Assembly (NCBI GenBank): GCA_913061275.1
Contig: CAJXSR010000014.1
Location: 1-64,000 of the forward strand
Length of the DNA stretch: 64,000 nucleotides
Direction of reading: 5' to 3'
Source: an uncultured Paracoccaceae bacterium
GTDB taxonomy: Bacteria; Pseudomonadota; Alphaproteobacteria; Rhodobacterales; Rhodobacteraceae
The notes beneath the pieces are model-generated. The model saw only the letters and a program-made list of their open reading frames with translations. It ran no database searches and was not told the origin of the DNA. Position numbers and translations under genes: made by a program. Shown in pieces: positions 17,546 through 29,654 of the stretch (position 1 is the stretch's first letter; the number at the start of each line of letters is the position of its first letter).

Positions 17546-18217
17546 ATGACACAGAATAATTCATCAAACGGTATAACAGCTTGCGTCACTGTATGTTGGC
17601 TTTTGGCTTTTGCATTTGGTATTTTTATTGCCGCGGCCTTAATCGGTTGGGCAGGGCTGCATGGCCTTGTTGCAGCGGTAATTGGATTGTTTGCGATGTT
17701 GATTGCGGGATGGTTACTAAAGGGTATGTTTTGTACCGATGAAGTATCATCCAGTGATGTTACACCTGCGGCCGCACCTGCAAAAGTTGTAAGCGCACCA
17801 GTTGCAGCGGCAGTTGAGCCAGAAGTGAAAGAAGCTGTTGCTAAGCCAAAGGCTAAAGCTGCACCAAAGAAGGCCGCTGCTAAAAAGGCACCAGTTAAAA
17901 AGCCTGCTGCGAAAAAAGCACCAGCAAAAAAGCCTGCTGCGAAAAAAGCCGCGGCAACAAAATTTTATAAAACGGCACCTGCGAAAGTTGATGACCTGAA
18001 ACTGATTTCTGGTGTTGGCCCTAAGCTGGAAGTAACGCTGAATGAAATCGGTGTTTATCAGTATGCACAAGTAGCCGTATGGAAAGCTGCGGACATCAAA
18101 AAAGTGGATGACCAGTTGAAATTCAAAGGCCGCATTGTGCGCGATGACTGGATGTCACAAGCGAAAATTCTAGCCAAGGGTGGCGAAACAGAGTTTTCAA
18201 AGAAGAAGCGTAAATAA
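17546..18217 (+). CDS. Membrane-anchored Ala/Lys/Pro-rich protein with helix-hairpin-helix-like domain, complex I operon accessory
   Basis: A 223-residue protein. Two hydrophobic helices (about residues 10-60) are followed by an Ala/Val/Pro linker, a histone-H1-like tract of repeated KKPAAKKA/KKAPAKK units, and a C-terminal domain with LKLISGVGPKLEVTLNEIGVYQYAQVA. That last segment is a helix-hairpin-helix-type motif of the kind found in predicted nucleases and ribosomal S13-like folds. Proteins of this design sit between nuoE and nuoF in many Rhodobacterales; the role in complex I is unknown. ATG 17546 is chosen because GAGGGG lies 7 nt upstream. Confidence 0.8.
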   Translation: MTQNNSSNGITACVTVCWLLAFAFGIFIAAALIGWAGLHGLVAAVIGLFAMLIAGWLLKGMFCTDEVSSSDVTPAAAPAKVVSAPVAAAVEPEVKEAVAKPKAKAAPKKAAAKKAPVKKPAAKKAPAKKPAAKKAAATKFYKTAPAKVDDLKLISGVGPKLEVTLNEIGVYQYAQVAVWKAADIKKVDDQLKFKGRIVRDDWMSQAKILAKGGETEFSKKKRK

Positions 18218-18240
18218 TTATTTGCGTGAAAGAAAAATAA

Positions 18241-18447
18241 GTGGCCCCTGACCCAAAGCGCAAATCTGCGCGGGTTGCCTCGATTGTTATATTTATAACG
18301 ATGCTGGGTTGGATGGGGGCCAGTTGGATCGGCGGGATGATCGGGCTGCCAATACGCTATGCGTTTTTGTTCGATTTTGCCGCGCTAGCCGCGCTGTTTT
18401 GGGCGATGGTTGTATTGTTTCAGGTCTGGAAATCAGGCCAAGATTAA
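18241..18447 (+). CDS. Small two-helix membrane protein of the nuo operon (DUF5337-like)
   Basis: A 68-residue protein with a basic N-terminus (PDPKRKSAR) and two transmembrane helices (VIFITMLGWMGASWIGGMI and FLFDFAALAALFWAMVVLF). The start is GTG 18241. It sits 12 nt before nuoF and matches my memory of the DUF5337 family found in Rhodobacterales nuo operons. It may be an assembly or accessory subunit; no biochemical function is evident. Confidence 0.7.
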   Translation: MAPDPKRKSARVASIVIFITMLGWMGASWIGGMIGLPIRYAFLFDFAALAALFWAMVVLFQVWKSGQD

Positions 18448-18459
18448 AGGAAGACGGGC

Positions 18460-19755
18460 ATGCTCGCAGATAAAGACCGGATCTTTACCAACCTATATGG
18501 TCAACACGACCGCTCGCTTGCGGGTGCGAAAAAACGTGGCCATTGGTCTGGCACTGCAAAGCTTATCAAAGAGGGCCGCGACTGGATTGTCGGTGAGATG
18601 AAAAAATCTGGCCTGCGCGGGCGTGGTGGCGCTGGTTTCCCAACAGGTCTAAAGTGGTCGTTTATGCCTAAAGAAAGCGACGGGCGGCCTGCGTACTTGG
18701 TTATCAATGCAGACGAGTCGGAACCAGGTACATGTAAAGACCGCGAGATCATGCGCAACGATCCGCACACGCTGATCGAAGGTGCGCTGATCGCAAGTTT
18801 TGCCATGGGTGCGAATGCAAGTTACATCTATATTCGCGGTGAATTCATTCGTGAACGCGAAGCTTTGCAGGCCGCCATTGATGAATGTTATGATGCGGGA
18901 CTTTTGGGTAAAAATGCTGCCAAATCAGGCTGGGATTTCGATTTGTATCTGTCCCACGGGGCAGGCGCCTATATTTGCGGTGAAGAAACCGCGTTGCTGG
19001 AAAGCCTTGAGGGCAAAAAAGGCATGCCGCGCATGAAGCCGCCGTTTCCAGCGGGTGCGGGTCTTTATGGCTGCCCGACAACGGTGAACAACGTGGAAAG
19101 CATCGCGGTGGTCCCGACCATCCTGCGCCGTGGCCCTGATTGGTTCAGCTCGTTTGGCCGTGAAAACAATGCAGGTACCAAGCTGTTTGCCATATCCGGC
19201 CACGTCAACAACCCCTGTGTTGTGGAAGAGGCAATGTCTATTCCCCTACAAGAACTGCTGGAAAAACATTGTGGTGGGGTGCGCGGCGGCTGGAAGAACC
19301 TGAAGGCGGTCATTCCAGGTGGCTCATCAGTGCCATTGCTGCCGGCGGACATCTGCGGCGAAGCGATTATGGATTTTGACTGGCTGCGCAACCAGCGTTC
19401 TGGTTTGGGCACGGCGGCCGTGATTGTTATGGACGAAAGTGTTGATGTCATCAAAGCGATCTGGCGTCTGTCAAAGTTCTACAAACACGAAAGCTGCGGT
19501 CAATGTACGCCGTGCCGTGAAGGTACTGGCTGGATGATGCGGGTGATGGAACGTCTGGTGACGGGCGAGGCAGAAGTTGAAGAGATCGACATGCTGCTGG
19601 ATGTCACGAAACAAGTCGAAGGCCACACCATCTGTGCGCTGGGTGATGCAGCGGCTTGGCCTATTCAGGGTCTGATCCGACACTACCGCAATGAGATTGA
19701 AGATAGAATTAAACACAAACGGACTGGCCGCGTTTCTGCGGTTGCAGCGGAGTAA
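18460..19755 (+). CDS. nuoF: NADH-quinone oxidoreductase subunit F
   Basis: A 431-residue 51-kDa-type subunit, the NADH- and FMN-binding entry point of complex I. Features are [20 protein letters not shown] (NADH/FMN glycine-rich loop), [28 protein letters not shown], and the N3 4Fe-4S ligands in [15 protein letters not shown] with the distal Cys in HTICALGD. The ATG at 18460 follows AAAGGAAG. Confidence 0.98.
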   Translation: MLADKDRIFTNLYGQHDRSLAGAKKRGHWSGTAKLIKEGRDWIVGEMKKSGLRGRGGAGFPTGLKWSFMPKESDGRPAYLVINADESEPGTCKDREIMRNDPHTLIEGALIASFAMGANASYIYIRGEFIREREALQAAIDECYDAGLLGKNAAKSGWDFDLYLSHGAGAYICGEETALLESLEGKKGMPRMKPPFPAGAGLYGCPTTVNNVESIAVVPTILRRGPDWFSSFGRENNAGTKLFAISGHVNNPCVVEEAMSIPLQELLEKHCGGVRGGWKNLKAVIPGGSSVPLLPADICGEAIMDFDWLRNQRSGLGTAAVIVMDESVDVIKAIWRLSKFYKHESCGQCTPCREGTGWMMRVMERLVTGEAEVEEIDMLLDVTKQVEGHTICALGDAAAWPIQGLIRHYRNEIEDRIKHKRTGRVSAVAAE

Positions 19756-19760
19756 CGCGC

Positions 19761-21782
19761 ATGTCTGATCTACGCAAAGTAATCATTGATGGTACCGAAG
19801 TCGAAGTAGACGGGGCGATGACCCTGTTGCAGGCTTGTGAAGTGGCGGGCATCGAAGTGCCGCGTTTTTGTTACCATGAACGTCTGACCATTGCGGGCAA
19901 CTGCCGCATGTGTCTGGTTGAAGTTGTCGGTGGTCCACCAAAACCTGCGGCGTCTTGTGCTATGCAGGTGCGTGATTTGCGCCCCGGCCCCGAAGGCCAA
20001 CTGCCAGTCGTGAAAACCACCTCACCTATGGTCAAAAAGGCCCGTGAAGGTGTGATGGAATTCCTGCTGATTAATCACCCACTGGATTGCCCGATCTGCG
20101 ATCAGGGCGGTGAGTGTGACTTGCAAGACCAAGCCATGGCATATGGTGTTGATTTTTCCCGTTTTCGTGAACCAAAACGCGCGGTGGACGATCTTGATCT
20201 AGGGCCGTTGGTGGCTACTACAATGACACGCTGCATATCATGTACGCGTTGTGTGCGCTTTACATCCGAAGTTGCGGGTATCACTGCGATGGGTCAAACA
20301 GGCCGTGGTGAAGACAGTGAAATTACCACGTATCTGAACCAGACTTTAGACAGTGAATTGCAAGGTAATATCATTGATCTGTGCCCAGTTGGTGCTTTAA
20401 CTTCAAAGCCTTACGCGTTTTCAGCGCGCCCTTGGGAATTGAAGAAAACCGAAACCATTGATGTGATGGATGCGCTAGGCTCAAACATTCGCGTTGACAC
20501 TAAAGGCCGTGAAGTGATGCGCATATTGCCGCGTAACCATGACGGTGTGAATGAAGAATGGCTGTCAGACAAAGCACGTTTCATCTGGGATGGCTTGCGC
20601 CGTCAACGTCTTGACCAGCCTTATGTAAAGAAAAGCGGTAAATTGAAGCCTGCCTCTTGGGATGAGGCTTTTGCAGCGATTGCGAAGGCCGTGAAGGGTA
20701 AGAAAGTTGCAGCTATTGCGGGCGATTTGGCCTCTGTAGAAGCGATGTATGCGTTGAAATCTTTGGTTGCGGGCCTTGACGGTAATGTTGAGTGCCGTGT
20801 GGACGGTGCTAAACTGCCAAGCGGCAATCGTTCTGCTTACGTGGGAACAGCGTTGATCGAAGATATTGATACGGCGGAAATGATCCAGCTTATCGGCACT
20901 AATCCACGTCACGAAGCACCAGTTTTGAACGCACGTTTGCGCAAAGCATGGTCGCGCGGTGCGAACATCGGTTTGGTGGGTGAGGCGGTTGATCTGACTT
21001 ATCCTTATGCCCATGTCGGGACTGATCGCGCGGCACTTGAAAAACTTACCAAGAAGAAGATTTCTGCGGAAACGAAAAAAGCACCAAGCCTTGTGATTAT
21101 TGGCCAAGGCGCCATTCAAGGGGCTGACGGCGAGGCGGTACTGGCAGCAGCGATGCAGCTGGCTGAAAATTCCAACTCCAAGTTGATGGTTCTACATACG
21201 GCAGCATCGCGTGTTGGCGGTATGGACGTTGGTTTTACCACCAAGGGCGGTATGAAAGCAGCACTTAAAGACGCACAAGTGGTATTCAATCTGGGTGCGG
21301 ACGAAGTTGAAATCGCTGACAATCCATTTGTGATTTACCAAGGCAGTCACGGTGATCGCGGCGCGCACCGCGCTGATGTGATCCTACCGGGTGCTACTTA
21401 TACAGAAGAAAGCGGTATATTCGTCAATACCGAAGGCCGCCCACAAATGGCAGCGCGTGCAGGCTTTGCACCGGGGGACGCGAAAGAAAACTGGGCAATC
21501 CTGCGGGCTTTGTCTGCGGAACTGGGGCAGGTTTTGCCTTATGATAGTTTGGCACAGCTGCGTCAGGCCTTGTTTGCCGAATTCCCACATCTGGCCGCGA
21601 TGGATACGGTGCCAACCAATAAGTGGAAAGCGGTTAAGCCAAAAGCCTTGAAAGGCAAAGCGTTTACAAACGCGATTAGCGATTACTTCCTAACCAACCC
21701 GATTGCACGGGCCTCTGTTGTGATGGCAGAGCTTTCTGCCAACGCGAAAGCCCGCAAAGACAAACCAATGGCGGCGGAGTAA
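19761..21782 (+). CDS. nuoG: NADH-quinone oxidoreductase subunit G
   Basis: A 673-residue 75-kDa-type subunit. The N-terminal 2Fe-2S domain ([16 protein letters not shown]) is followed by the His/Cys-coordinated N5 site ([18 protein letters not shown]), the N4 site ([11 protein letters not shown]), and a C-terminal molybdopterin-oxidoreductase-like domain without cofactor. It relays electrons from NuoF/NuoE toward NuoI and NuoB. Length is typical for alphaproteobacteria. Confidence 0.97.
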   Translation: MSDLRKVIIDGTEVEVDGAMTLLQACEVAGIEVPRFCYHERLTIAGNCRMCLVEVVGGPPKPAASCAMQVRDLRPGPEGQLPVVKTTSPMVKKAREGVMEFLLINHPLDCPICDQGGECDLQDQAMAYGVDFSRFREPKRAVDDLDLGPLVATTMTRCISCTRCVRFTSEVAGITAMGQTGRGEDSEITTYLNQTLDSELQGNIIDLCPVGALTSKPYAFSARPWELKKTETIDVMDALGSNIRVDTKGREVMRILPRNHDGVNEEWLSDKARFIWDGLRRQRLDQPYVKKSGKLKPASWDEAFAAIAKAVKGKKVAAIAGDLASVEAMYALKSLVAGLDGNVECRVDGAKLPSGNRSAYVGTALIEDIDTAEMIQLIGTNPRHEAPVLNARLRKAWSRGANIGLVGEAVDLTYPYAHVGTDRAALEKLTKKKISAETKKAPSLVIIGQGAIQGADGEAVLAAAMQLAENSNSKLMVLHTAASRVGGMDVGFTTKGGMKAALKDAQVVFNLGADEVEIADNPFVIYQGSHGDRGAHRADVILPGATYTEESGIFVNTEGRPQMAARAGFAPGDAKENWAILRALSAELGQVLPYDSLAQLRQALFAEFPHLAAMDTVPTNKWKAVKPKALKGKAFTNAISDYFLTNPIARASVVMAELSANAKARKDKPMAAE

Positions 21783-21786
21783 CAAC

Positions 21787-22203
21787 GTGATCCTAAGCCA
21801 TATGACATATGTATACGCATTGCTGGCCATGTTTGGCCTGTTGCTTGCCTGTACGCCATCTGGCCAAGAGGTAACGCAAAACCCAAATGGGGGCGCATTG
21901 GAATATATCAAAGTTGATACCCGCCTGATGAAACCAGAATTGGTTAATATGGTCGTCACCATGCGCAACCCTCGCACCCCAACAGATGTGTTGGCCTATG
22001 TGGAATGTGCCGCCGCGCAATATACACTGATCCGTGGTTTCGGCTTTGCTGGCCGCATTCAGGTCAATGTGACCGAAGCCGAAGGCATTTGGGCAGGTAA
22101 CGCAATATACACACTTTCGAACGCACACCCCGGTGGGCGACATACAATAGATGCTGAAGTGACGGTGGAAGATTGCACCGCACATAACATACCGATGGTC
22201 TAA
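21787..22203 (+). CDS. Small putative lipoprotein inserted between nuoG and nuoH
   Basis: A protein of 138 residues from GTG 21787, or 133 from ATG 21802. A hydrophobic leader ends in the lipobox LLAC, so lipidation is likely. The mature part has the look of a small beta-rich domain with conserved Cys (YVECAAAQYTLIRGFGFAGR, TVEDCTAHNIP). It lies tightly between nuoG (4-nt gap) and nuoH (9-nt gap), so it is made with complex I. I do not recognise a characterised family; a periplasmic-side accessory role is inference. Confidence 0.7.
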   Translation: MILSHMTYVYALLAMFGLLLACTPSGQEVTQNPNGGALEYIKVDTRLMKPELVNMVVTMRNPRTPTDVLAYVECAAAQYTLIRGFGFAGRIQVNVTEAEGIWAGNAIYTLSNAHPGGRHTIDAEVTVEDCTAHNIPMV

Positions 22204-22212
22204 GGATAAGAT

Positions 22213-23250
22213 ATGGCAGAATTTTTCTCATCTAACTTAGGGATATTCCTAATCATTGTAGGGCAGGTCTTACTGATGACCGCTTTCGTGATGATTAGCC
22301 TATTGGTTTTGGTATACGCTGACCGTAAAATTTGGGCGGCCGTACAAATGCGCCGTGGCCCGAATGTGGTGGGCCCTTGGGGGGCTTTGCAAACTGTGGC
22401 TGATGCCGCGAAATACGTCTTTAAAGAGATTGTTATTCCTGCGGGTGCAGATAAAACCGTGTTTATGCTGGCACCTTTAGTGGGCTTCATCTTGTCGATG
22501 ATTGCATGGGCGGTGATACCCTTTTCAGAAACTTTGGTACTGTCTAACCTGAATGTTGCAGTGCTTTATATCTTCGCGGTTTCTTCATTAGAGGTTTACG
22601 GCGTTATTATGGGCGGTTGGGCTTCAAACTCTAAATACCCATTTTTGGGTGCACTACGTTCGGCTGCTCAAATGATTTCATATGAGGTTTCCATTGGTTT
22701 CATCATTGTAGGGGTGATACTGTCCACAGGTTCGCTAAGCTTGGTAGATATTGTTATGGCCCAAAAAGGCGATTACGGCTTCTTTAACTGGTACTGGTTG
22801 CCGCATTTCCCGATGGTATTTTTGTTCTTTATCTCGGCACTTGCTGAAACAAACCGCCCACCGTTTGATCTGCCAGAGGCAGAAAGTGAACTGGTGGCGG
22901 GCTATCAGGTTGAATATTCATCAACACCGTTCCTGCTATATATGGCTGGTGAGTATATTGCGATTTGGTTGATGTGTGCACTGACCTCAATTCTGTTCTT
23001 CGGCGGTTGGTTATCCCCAATCCCGGGCATTCCAGACAGCCCGTTGTGGTTGGTTGGCAAAATGGGCTTTTTCTTCTTTATGTTTGCGATGGTGAAATCT
23101 ATCGTGCCACGCTATCGCTACGATCAGTTGATGCGTTTGGGTTGGAAAGTATTCCTGCCATTGTCTTTGGGTTGGATCGTTCTGGTGGCATTTTTTGCAC
23201 AATATGGGGCCTTTGGCGGTGCGTATGCCCGCTGGGTTGTAGGGGGTTAA
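22213..23250 (+). CDS. nuoH: NADH-quinone oxidoreductase subunit H
   Basis: A 345-residue, multi-helix membrane subunit that links the quinone chamber to the proton-pumping arm. Conserved segments are [66 protein letters not shown] and [28 protein letters not shown]. Its stop lies 2 nt before nuoI. Confidence 0.98.
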   Translation: MAEFFSSNLGIFLIIVGQVLLMTAFVMISLLVLVYADRKIWAAVQMRRGPNVVGPWGALQTVADAAKYVFKEIVIPAGADKTVFMLAPLVGFILSMIAWAVIPFSETLVLSNLNVAVLYIFAVSSLEVYGVIMGGWASNSKYPFLGALRSAAQMISYEVSIGFIIVGVILSTGSLSLVDIVMAQKGDYGFFNWYWLPHFPMVFLFFISALAETNRPPFDLPEAESELVAGYQVEYSSTPFLLYMAGEYIAIWLMCALTSILFFGGWLSPIPGIPDSPLWLVGKMGFFFFMFAMVKSIVPRYRYDQLMRLGWKVFLPLSLGWIVLVAFFAQYGAFGGAYARWVVGG

Positions 23251-23252
23251 TC

Positions 23253-23744
23253 ATGGCACATTCTTTAAAACGTCGCATATCCTATTTTCTGTTGCTGGAT
23301 ATCGCAAAAGGGTTTCAGTTGGGTTTGAAGTATTTCTTTAAACCGAAATACACACTGAACTATCCGCATGAAAAAGGCCCGCTTAGCCCGCGTTTTCGCG
23401 GTGAACATGCGTTGCGCCGCTATCCAAATGGCGAAGAACGCTGCATCGCCTGCAAACTGTGCGAAGCGATTTGCCCTGCACAAGCCATCACTATTGATGC
23501 TGAACCACGTGATGACGGCAGCCGCCGTACCACGCGCTATGACATTGATATGACTAAATGCATCTATTGTGGTTTCTGCCAAGAAGCTTGCCCAGTGGAT
23601 GCCATCGTAGAAGGCCCAAACTTTGAGTTTGCCACGGAAACCCGTGAAGAGCTGTTCTATGACAAAGACAAATTATTGGCGAACGGCGAGAGATGGGAAG
23701 CGGAAATTGCCCGCAACCTGGAACTCGACGCGCCCTATAGATAA
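23253..23744 (+). CDS. nuoI: NADH-quinone oxidoreductase subunit I
   Basis: A 163-residue ferredoxin-like subunit with two 4Fe-4S clusters (N6a, N6b) bound by [12 protein letters not shown] and [12 protein letters not shown]. The start is ATG 23253, giving the usual N-terminal amphipathic helix; longer in-frame readings run back through nuoH and are not real. Confidence 0.97.
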   Translation: MAHSLKRRISYFLLLDIAKGFQLGLKYFFKPKYTLNYPHEKGPLSPRFRGEHALRRYPNGEERCIACKLCEAICPAQAITIDAEPRDDGSRRTTRYDIDMTKCIYCGFCQEACPVDAIVEGPNFEFATETREELFYDKDKLLANGERWEAEIARNLELDAPYR

Positions 23745-23760
23745 GAAGGAACGGATACTC

Positions 23761-24375
23761 ATGGGCTTTACAGTCATCGCTTTTTATCTGTTTGCATTCA
23801 CCGCAGTGGCCTCTGGCCTGTTGGTGGTGCTTTCACGAAACCCGGTACATTCGGTACTGTGGTTGATCCTTACGTTCTTTAGTGCAGCGGGCCTGTTTGT
23901 GCTGATGGGGGCCGAATACGTCGCCATGCTGCTGGCGATTGTTTATGTCGGGGCAGTTGCCGTGTTGTTTCTGTTCGTGGTGATGATGCTGGATGTTGAC
24001 TTTGTTGAGTTGCGTTCTGGTCTGTCAAAATATCTACCGCTTGGCCTACTGATCGGTGCGTTATTGCTTATGGAATTAGGCCTGATATTTGGCCACTGGA
24101 ACTTTGCGGAAGATGCGCAGGCATTACGTGCCGCAGTAACGCCTGACATGGCGGAGACGCACAATACCATCGCTTTGGGTAAACTGATCTATACGGATTA
24201 TATCTATATGTTCCAAGCCTCTGGCATGATCCTGCTTGTGGCGATGATCGGTGCGATTGTGCTGACACTGCGCCATCGCAAGGATGTGAAACGCCAAGTG
24301 ATCGCGGATCAGATTTTGCGTGATCCAAAGGATGCAATGGAATTGAAAGACGTTAAATCGGGGCAGGGGTTATGA
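23761..24375 (+). CDS. nuoJ: NADH-quinone oxidoreductase subunit J
   Basis: A 204-residue membrane subunit with five predicted helices and the family's conserved [27 protein letters not shown], where the pi-bulge helix lies. The ATG at 23761 follows AAGGAACGG. Its last 4 bases overlap nuoK. Confidence 0.96.
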   Translation: MGFTVIAFYLFAFTAVASGLLVVLSRNPVHSVLWLILTFFSAAGLFVLMGAEYVAMLLAIVYVGAVAVLFLFVVMMLDVDFVELRSGLSKYLPLGLLIGALLLMELGLIFGHWNFAEDAQALRAAVTPDMAETHNTIALGKLIYTDYIYMFQASGMILLVAMIGAIVLTLRHRKDVKRQVIADQILRDPKDAMELKDVKSGQGL

Positions 24376-24677
24376 TTACACTTGAACACTATCTGGCATT
24401 GGCTGCCGTACTGTTTACCATCGGTATTTTCGGCATATTCGTGAACCGTAAAAACGTCATCATTATTCTGATGTCGATTGAATTGATGCTGTTGGCTGTG
24501 AATATTAACTTCGTAGCTTTCTCGACCCATCTAAACGATCTGGTCGGGCAGATTTTTACCCTGTTTGTGCTAACCGTTGCCGCCGCTGAAGCGGCCATTG
24601 GGCTGGCTATTTTAGTTTGTTTCTTCCGTAACCGTGGCACGATCGCGGTGGAAGATGTGAATGTGATGAAAGGTTAA
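24372..24677 (+). CDS. nuoK: NADH-quinone oxidoreductase subunit K
   Basis: A 101-residue, three-helix subunit with the two buried Glu residues of the family, in [13 protein letters not shown] and [13 protein letters not shown]. These form part of the proton path. The start overlaps the nuoJ stop in ATGA, indicating translational coupling. Confidence 0.97.
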   Translation: MITLEHYLALAAVLFTIGIFGIFVNRKNVIIILMSIELMLLAVNINFVAFSTHLNDLVGQIFTLFVLTVAAAEAAIGLAILVCFFRNRGTIAVEDVNVMKG

Positions 24678-24684
24678 CGGACTT

Positions 24685-26661
24685 ATGGAAACGATCCTTT
24701 TATTCGCACCACTGGTTGGTTCTTTGATTTGCGGCTTTGGTCACAAATTCATTGGGGAACGCGCGGCAATGGCGGTGTCAACCGGCATGCTGTTTTTGTC
24801 AGCGTTACTGTCATGGGCAATTTTTCTGACATTCAACGGCCATGATGAAGTTATTCCACTGTTTCGCTGGGTTGAAAGTGGCACGTTGTCTACTGACTGG
24901 GCCATTCGTATTGACCGTTTAACAGCTGTTATGCTTGTGGTTATCAACACTGTATCCGCATTGGTTCACCTTTATTCTTGGGGTTACATGAAAAATGACC
25001 CGCAATGGAAAGAGGGCGAAAGTTATAACCCGCGCTTCTTTGCCTACCTGTCATTCTTTACCTTCGCTATGCTTATGCTGGTGACATCCGACAACCTGCT
25101 GCAAATGTTCTTTGGTTGGGAAGGCGTAGGCGTGGCCTCATATCTGCTGATCGGTTTTTATTACCGCAAACCAACTGCTGGTGCAGCAGCGATGAAAGCT
25201 TTTATTGTTAACCGTGTTGGTGACTTTGGCTTTGCTTTGGGCATCTTTGGCCTGTTCTATCTAACTGACAGCATTAACTTTTCAGAAGTTCTTGATCCGC
25301 ATAACGCAAAAGAGCTGTCACAACAGACAATCCATTTCCTGAACTGGGATATGAATGCGCTGGAAGTGATTACTATGCTGCTGTTCATCGGTGCGATGGG
25401 TAAATCTGCACAGTTGTTCCTGCACACATGGTTGCCCGATGCGATGGAAGGGCCAACACCTGTGTCGGCACTGATCCACGCCGCAACTATGGTTACCGCT
25501 GGTGTGTTCATGGTGTGCCGTCTTAGTCCGCTTTTGGAATATGCAGAGTTCACCCCGAATTTCATCATCTTCATCGGTGCGACTACGGCGTTTTTTGCCG
25601 CCACTATTGGCCTTGTGCAAAACGACATCAAACGCGTGATTGCCTATTCTACATGTTCGCAGCTGGGTTATATGTTTGTAGCCGCAGGTGTGGGCGCATA
25701 TGGCGTGGCGATGTTCCATCTGTTCACGCACGCTTTCTTTAAAGCGATGCTATTCTTGGGTGCGGGTTCTGTGATTACTGCGATGCACCACGAACAAGAC
25801 ATGCGCAACTATGGCAATCTGCGTAAAAAAATACCACTTACCTTTGCTGCAATGATGATTGGTACATTGGCGATTACGGGTGTGGGCATTCCTTTAACCA
25901 GTATTGGTTTTGCAGGCTTCCTGTCAAAAGACGCAATTATTGAAAGCGCATTTGCGGGTGGTGATGGTGTTGCACGCTATGCGTTCTGGATGCTTGTATT
26001 TGCCGCCGCCATGACCAGTTTTTATTCTTGGCGTCTAATTTTCATGACGTTCTATGGAAAAGAACGCGGTGATCCCCATACGCATGAACATGCGCATGAA
26101 AGCCCTTGGACAATGACCGTACCGTTAGCCGTGTTGGCACTTGGTGCTACGTTTTCTGGTGTTATTTGGTACGGGGATTTCTTTGGCCACCACTACCAAG
26201 AATGGTTTGGCGCGTCTATTTATGAAAACCATGATACCAACCATGTAATCCACGATGCACACGGTGTGGCATCATGGGTGAAGGTTTCACCATTCATTGC
26301 TATGGTTCTAGGCTTTCTATTGGCTTACATTATGTACATCTTGAAACCAACGGCACCAGCGGCCTTGGCCAAACAGCAACGCTTTCTATACGCGTTCTTG
26401 CTGAACAAATGGTATTTCGATGAGCTGTATGATCTGATTTTTGTAAAACCTGCAAAAGCCTTGGGAACCTTCCTTTGGAAAAAAGGCGATGGCACTGTTA
26501 TTGACGGCACCATCAACGGGATCGCGATGGGTATTATCCCGTGGATCACCCGCCTAGCGGGTCGTGCCCAATCGGGTTACGTCTATCACTACGCATTTGC
26601 TATATTTATTGGATTGGTTGCCATCATCGCATGGTTTGCAATCGGCGGGAGCGCACACTAA
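24685..26661 (+). CDS. nuoL: NADH-quinone oxidoreductase subunit L
   Basis: A 658-residue antiporter-like proton-pumping subunit at the far end of the membrane arm. The core [41 protein letters not shown] and [18 protein letters not shown] are conserved. The C-terminal extension contains the lateral amphipathic helix region. Its TAA shares a base with the nuoM ATG. Confidence 0.98.
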   Translation: METILLFAPLVGSLICGFGHKFIGERAAMAVSTGMLFLSALLSWAIFLTFNGHDEVIPLFRWVESGTLSTDWAIRIDRLTAVMLVVINTVSALVHLYSWGYMKNDPQWKEGESYNPRFFAYLSFFTFAMLMLVTSDNLLQMFFGWEGVGVASYLLIGFYYRKPTAGAAAMKAFIVNRVGDFGFALGIFGLFYLTDSINFSEVLDPHNAKELSQQTIHFLNWDMNALEVITMLLFIGAMGKSAQLFLHTWLPDAMEGPTPVSALIHAATMVTAGVFMVCRLSPLLEYAEFTPNFIIFIGATTAFFAATIGLVQNDIKRVIAYSTCSQLGYMFVAAGVGAYGVAMFHLFTHAFFKAMLFLGAGSVITAMHHEQDMRNYGNLRKKIPLTFAAMMIGTLAITGVGIPLTSIGFAGFLSKDAIIESAFAGGDGVARYAFWMLVFAAAMTSFYSWRLIFMTFYGKERGDPHTHEHAHESPWTMTVPLAVLALGATFSGVIWYGDFFGHHYQEWFGASIYENHDTNHVIHDAHGVASWVKVSPFIAMVLGFLLAYIMYILKPTAPAALAKQQRFLYAFLLNKWYFDELYDLIFVKPAKALGTFLWKKGDGTVIDGTINGIAMGIIPWITRLAGRAQSGYVYHYAFAIFIGLVAIIAWFAIGGSAH

Positions 26662-28199
26662 TGGAAAATCTTCTGTCAATTATCACCTTCCTGCCCATGC
26701 TGGGCGCGGCTATTCTGATAGTTTTCCTGCGCGGCAATGATGATTACGCGCAACGCAATGCCAAGATATTGGCATTGGTGACAACTGCCGCCACTTTTGT
26801 GATCTCTGCAGTTGCATTGATTGCCGAGTTTGACCCAAGTAATACGGACTTTCAACTGGTTGAAAAACGCGAATGGCTTGCAGGCCTGACCTATAAAATG
26901 GGTGTCGACGGGATCAGCGTTTTGTTTGTGATGCTGACTACGTTCCTGATGCCGATTGTGATCGGGGCTTGTTGGACGGTGACCACGCGCGTCAAAGAAT
27001 ACATGGTACTGTTTCTTATCCTAGAAAGCCTGATGATCGCGGTTTTCTGTTCACTGGATCTGGTGCTGTTCTATGTGGTGTTTGAGGCGGGCCTAATCCC
27101 GATGTTCCTGATTGTTGGTATTTGGGGCGGCAAAGACCGGGTTTATGCATCCTTCAAGTTCTTCCTATACACTTTGCTGGGTTCGGTATTGATGCTGGTT
27201 GCGATGATCGTGATGTGGATGGAAGCGGGTACTACGGATATTCCAACGCTTCTGAACCACGAGTTTAGCTTTTCCAATATGTCTGTGCTTGGCATTAGCA
27301 TCACGGGCGGTTTGCAAACCCTGCTGTTCCTAGCGTTCTTTGCCAGCTTCGCGGTAAAAATGCCAATGTGGCCAGTACATACTTGGCTGCCTGATGCACA
27401 CGTGCAAGCCCCAACAGCGGGTTCCGTTGTTTTGGCGTCTATCCTGTTGAAAATGGGCGGCTACGGTTTCTTGCGGTTCAGCCTACCAATGTTCCCCGTA
27501 GGGACAGAAGTGATGGCAACTTTCGTGATGACCTTATCTGTTATTGCGATTATCTACACATCGCTAGTGGCGTTAGTGCAAAAAGATATGAAAAAACTGA
27601 TCGCCTATTCATCAGTTGCCCACATGGGGTTCGTGACAATGGGTATATTCGCGCTAAACAAGCAGGGGCTTGATGGCGCAATTTACCAAATGATCTCACA
27701 CGGGTTTATCGCAGGTGCCTTGTTCTTGGCGGTTGGGGTGATTTATGAACGCATGCACACCCGCGAAATTGATGCCTACGGTGGTCTTGTTATCCGTATG
27801 CCTGCCTATGCGCTGGTATTCATGTTCTTCACTATGGCCAATGTTGGCCTGCCAGGAACATCTGGCTTCGTTGGTGAATTCCTGACCTTGGTGGGGGCCT
27901 TTAAAGCCAACACATGGATCGCCTTTGGGGCGACATCAGGTGTGATCTTGTCCGCCGCCTATGCGCTTTGGCTTTACCGCCGCGTGGTGTTTGGCGACAT
28001 GATTAAAGAAAGCCTGAAAACCATCACTGATTTGGATGCGCGCGAATATATGATGATCGTACCTTTGGTGATTATGACCATTCTGTTGGGTGTCTACCCT
28101 GCATTGGTTTTGGATATCATCGGCCCTTCGGTCGACGCACTACTTGAAAATGTAACATCAGCACAGGCGGCAGCACATGCCGCTCTGGCGCAAAACTAG
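26661..28199 (+). CDS. nuoM: NADH-quinone oxidoreductase subunit M
   Basis: A 512-residue antiporter-like proton-pumping subunit. It has [20 protein letters not shown] (conserved Glu), [24 protein letters not shown] and [20 protein letters not shown] 26661 overlaps the nuoL stop; the longer in-frame reading upstream is inside nuoL and is discarded. Confidence 0.98.
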   Translation: MENLLSIITFLPMLGAAILIVFLRGNDDYAQRNAKILALVTTAATFVISAVALIAEFDPSNTDFQLVEKREWLAGLTYKMGVDGISVLFVMLTTFLMPIVIGACWTVTTRVKEYMVLFLILESLMIAVFCSLDLVLFYVVFEAGLIPMFLIVGIWGGKDRVYASFKFFLYTLLGSVLMLVAMIVMWMEAGTTDIPTLLNHEFSFSNMSVLGISITGGLQTLLFLAFFASFAVKMPMWPVHTWLPDAHVQAPTAGSVVLASILLKMGGYGFLRFSLPMFPVGTEVMATFVMTLSVIAIIYTSLVALVQKDMKKLIAYSSVAHMGFVTMGIFALNKQGLDGAIYQMISHGFIAGALFLAVGVIYERMHTREIDAYGGLVIRMPAYALVFMFFTMANVGLPGTSGFVGEFLTLVGAFKANTWIAFGATSGVILSAAYALWLYRRVVFGDMIKESLKTITDLDAREYMMIVPLVIMTILLGVYPALVLDIIGPSVDALLENVTSAQAAAHAALAQN

Positions 28200-28211
28200 A
28201 GGTTTGTTGAA

Positions 28212-29654
28212 ATGATGATTGGCACTGATCTAAATACGGTTCTGCCAGAGCTGATTTTGGCGATCTACGCGATGGCCGCCCTGATGTTCTCGGTCTATTT
28301 CGGCAAAGACAAACGCGCCAATGCGGTGTTTTGGATGACTGCCATTGTGATGGTGATACTAGCTGTAATGATCGCTTTGGCACCCGCTGGTGCGCACACT
28401 GCCTTTAACGGCGCCTTCGTTGATGATGCTTTCGCGCGTTATGCCAAAGTGTTGATGCTGTTGGCTAGTGCGGTTATTATCCTGTTAAGCAAGGATTATC
28501 TGCAAAAAAACAACCTGTTGAAATTCGAATACCCCATCTTGATTGCACTTGCCACGTTGGGGATGATGATGATGGTTTCCGCTGGCGATCTGATGTCGCT
28601 GTATATGGGGTTAGAACTGCAATCGTTGTCACTTTATGTGGTCGCCGCATTTCGCCGCGACAGTTTGCGTTCAACAGAAGCGGGTTTGAAATACTTCGTT
28701 CTGGGCGCACTTTCATCTGGTATATTGTTATATGGTGCATCACTTGTTTACGGGTTTTCTGGCACCACGGTATTCAGCGGTATCGCTTCTACCATCACAG
28801 ACGAAGGTTTGGGATTAGGCATGATCTTTGGTCTTGTTTTCCTATGTTCTGGGATGGCGTTTAAAGTATCTGCTGTACCGTTTCACATGTGGACACCCGA
28901 CGTATATGAAGGCTCGCCCACACCTGTGACGGCCTTCTTTGCAACCGCACCCAAAGTGGCTGCCGCTTGTCTGTTTGCCCGTGTATTGCACGATGCATTC
29001 CCAACAGCACAAGCTGACTGGACACAGATTATAGCACTACTTTCCGTAGGCTCTATGTTCTTGGGCGCGATTGCGGCTATCGGCCAAACCAACATCAAAC
29101 GCTTGATGGCCTATTCATCAATCGCACATATGGGTTTTGCCCTGATGGGGCTGGCGGCTGGCACCGAAGCTGGTGTGCAGGCCCTGCTGATCTATATGGC
29201 TATCTATGTGGTAATGAATATCGGCACGTTTGCCTTTATCCTGAACATGGAACGTGACGGTAATGCGATCACGGATATCAAATGTCTTGGACAGTATTCC
29301 AAAGTGGAACCTGCACGTGCCGCTGCCCTAGCAATTCTGATGTTCTCACTTGCTGGCATCCCGCCTTTGGTTGGGTTTTTCGGTAAGTTTTACGTCCTAA
29401 AAGCAGCGATTGATGCTGATATGGCATGGCTTGCTATCGCTGGTGTAATTGCTTCTGTAATCGGTGCGTTTTATTACTTGCGGATTATCTACTTTATGTA
29501 CTTCGGCAATGAAGTTGACCCGATGACAGGTAAAATGCCCGCACTGCACTACGTTGCCCTAATGGGTGCCGCTGCCGTCATGTTGTTTGGTGTGATAAAT
29601 CTGTTCGGGATAGAGGCCTATGCAGCCATTGCGGCTGAAGCTTTGCTAAAATAA
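28212..29654 (+). CDS. nuoN: NADH-quinone oxidoreductase subunit N
   Basis: A 480-residue antiporter-like subunit completing the 14-gene complex I set. It has [18 protein letters not shown] (Glu), [19 protein letters not shown] and [20 protein letters not shown]. Two ATGs (28212, 28215) are adjacent. The stop overlaps birA (TAATG), so transcription continues into the next three genes. Confidence 0.97.
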   Translation: MMIGTDLNTVLPELILAIYAMAALMFSVYFGKDKRANAVFWMTAIVMVILAVMIALAPAGAHTAFNGAFVDDAFARYAKVLMLLASAVIILLSKDYLQKNNLLKFEYPILIALATLGMMMMVSAGDLMSLYMGLELQSLSLYVVAAFRRDSLRSTEAGLKYFVLGALSSGILLYGASLVYGFSGTTVFSGIASTITDEGLGLGMIFGLVFLCSGMAFKVSAVPFHMWTPDVYEGSPTPVTAFFATAPKVAAACLFARVLHDAFPTAQADWTQIIALLSVGSMFLGAIAAIGQTNIKRLMAYSSIAHMGFALMGLAAGTEAGVQALLIYMAIYVVMNIGTFAFILNMERDGNAITDIKCLGQYSKVEPARAAALAILMFSLAGIPPLVGFFGKFYVLKAAIDADMAWLAIAGVIASVIGAFYYLRIIYFMYFGNEVDPMTGKMPALHYVALMGAAAVMLFGVINLFGIEAYAAIAAEALLK

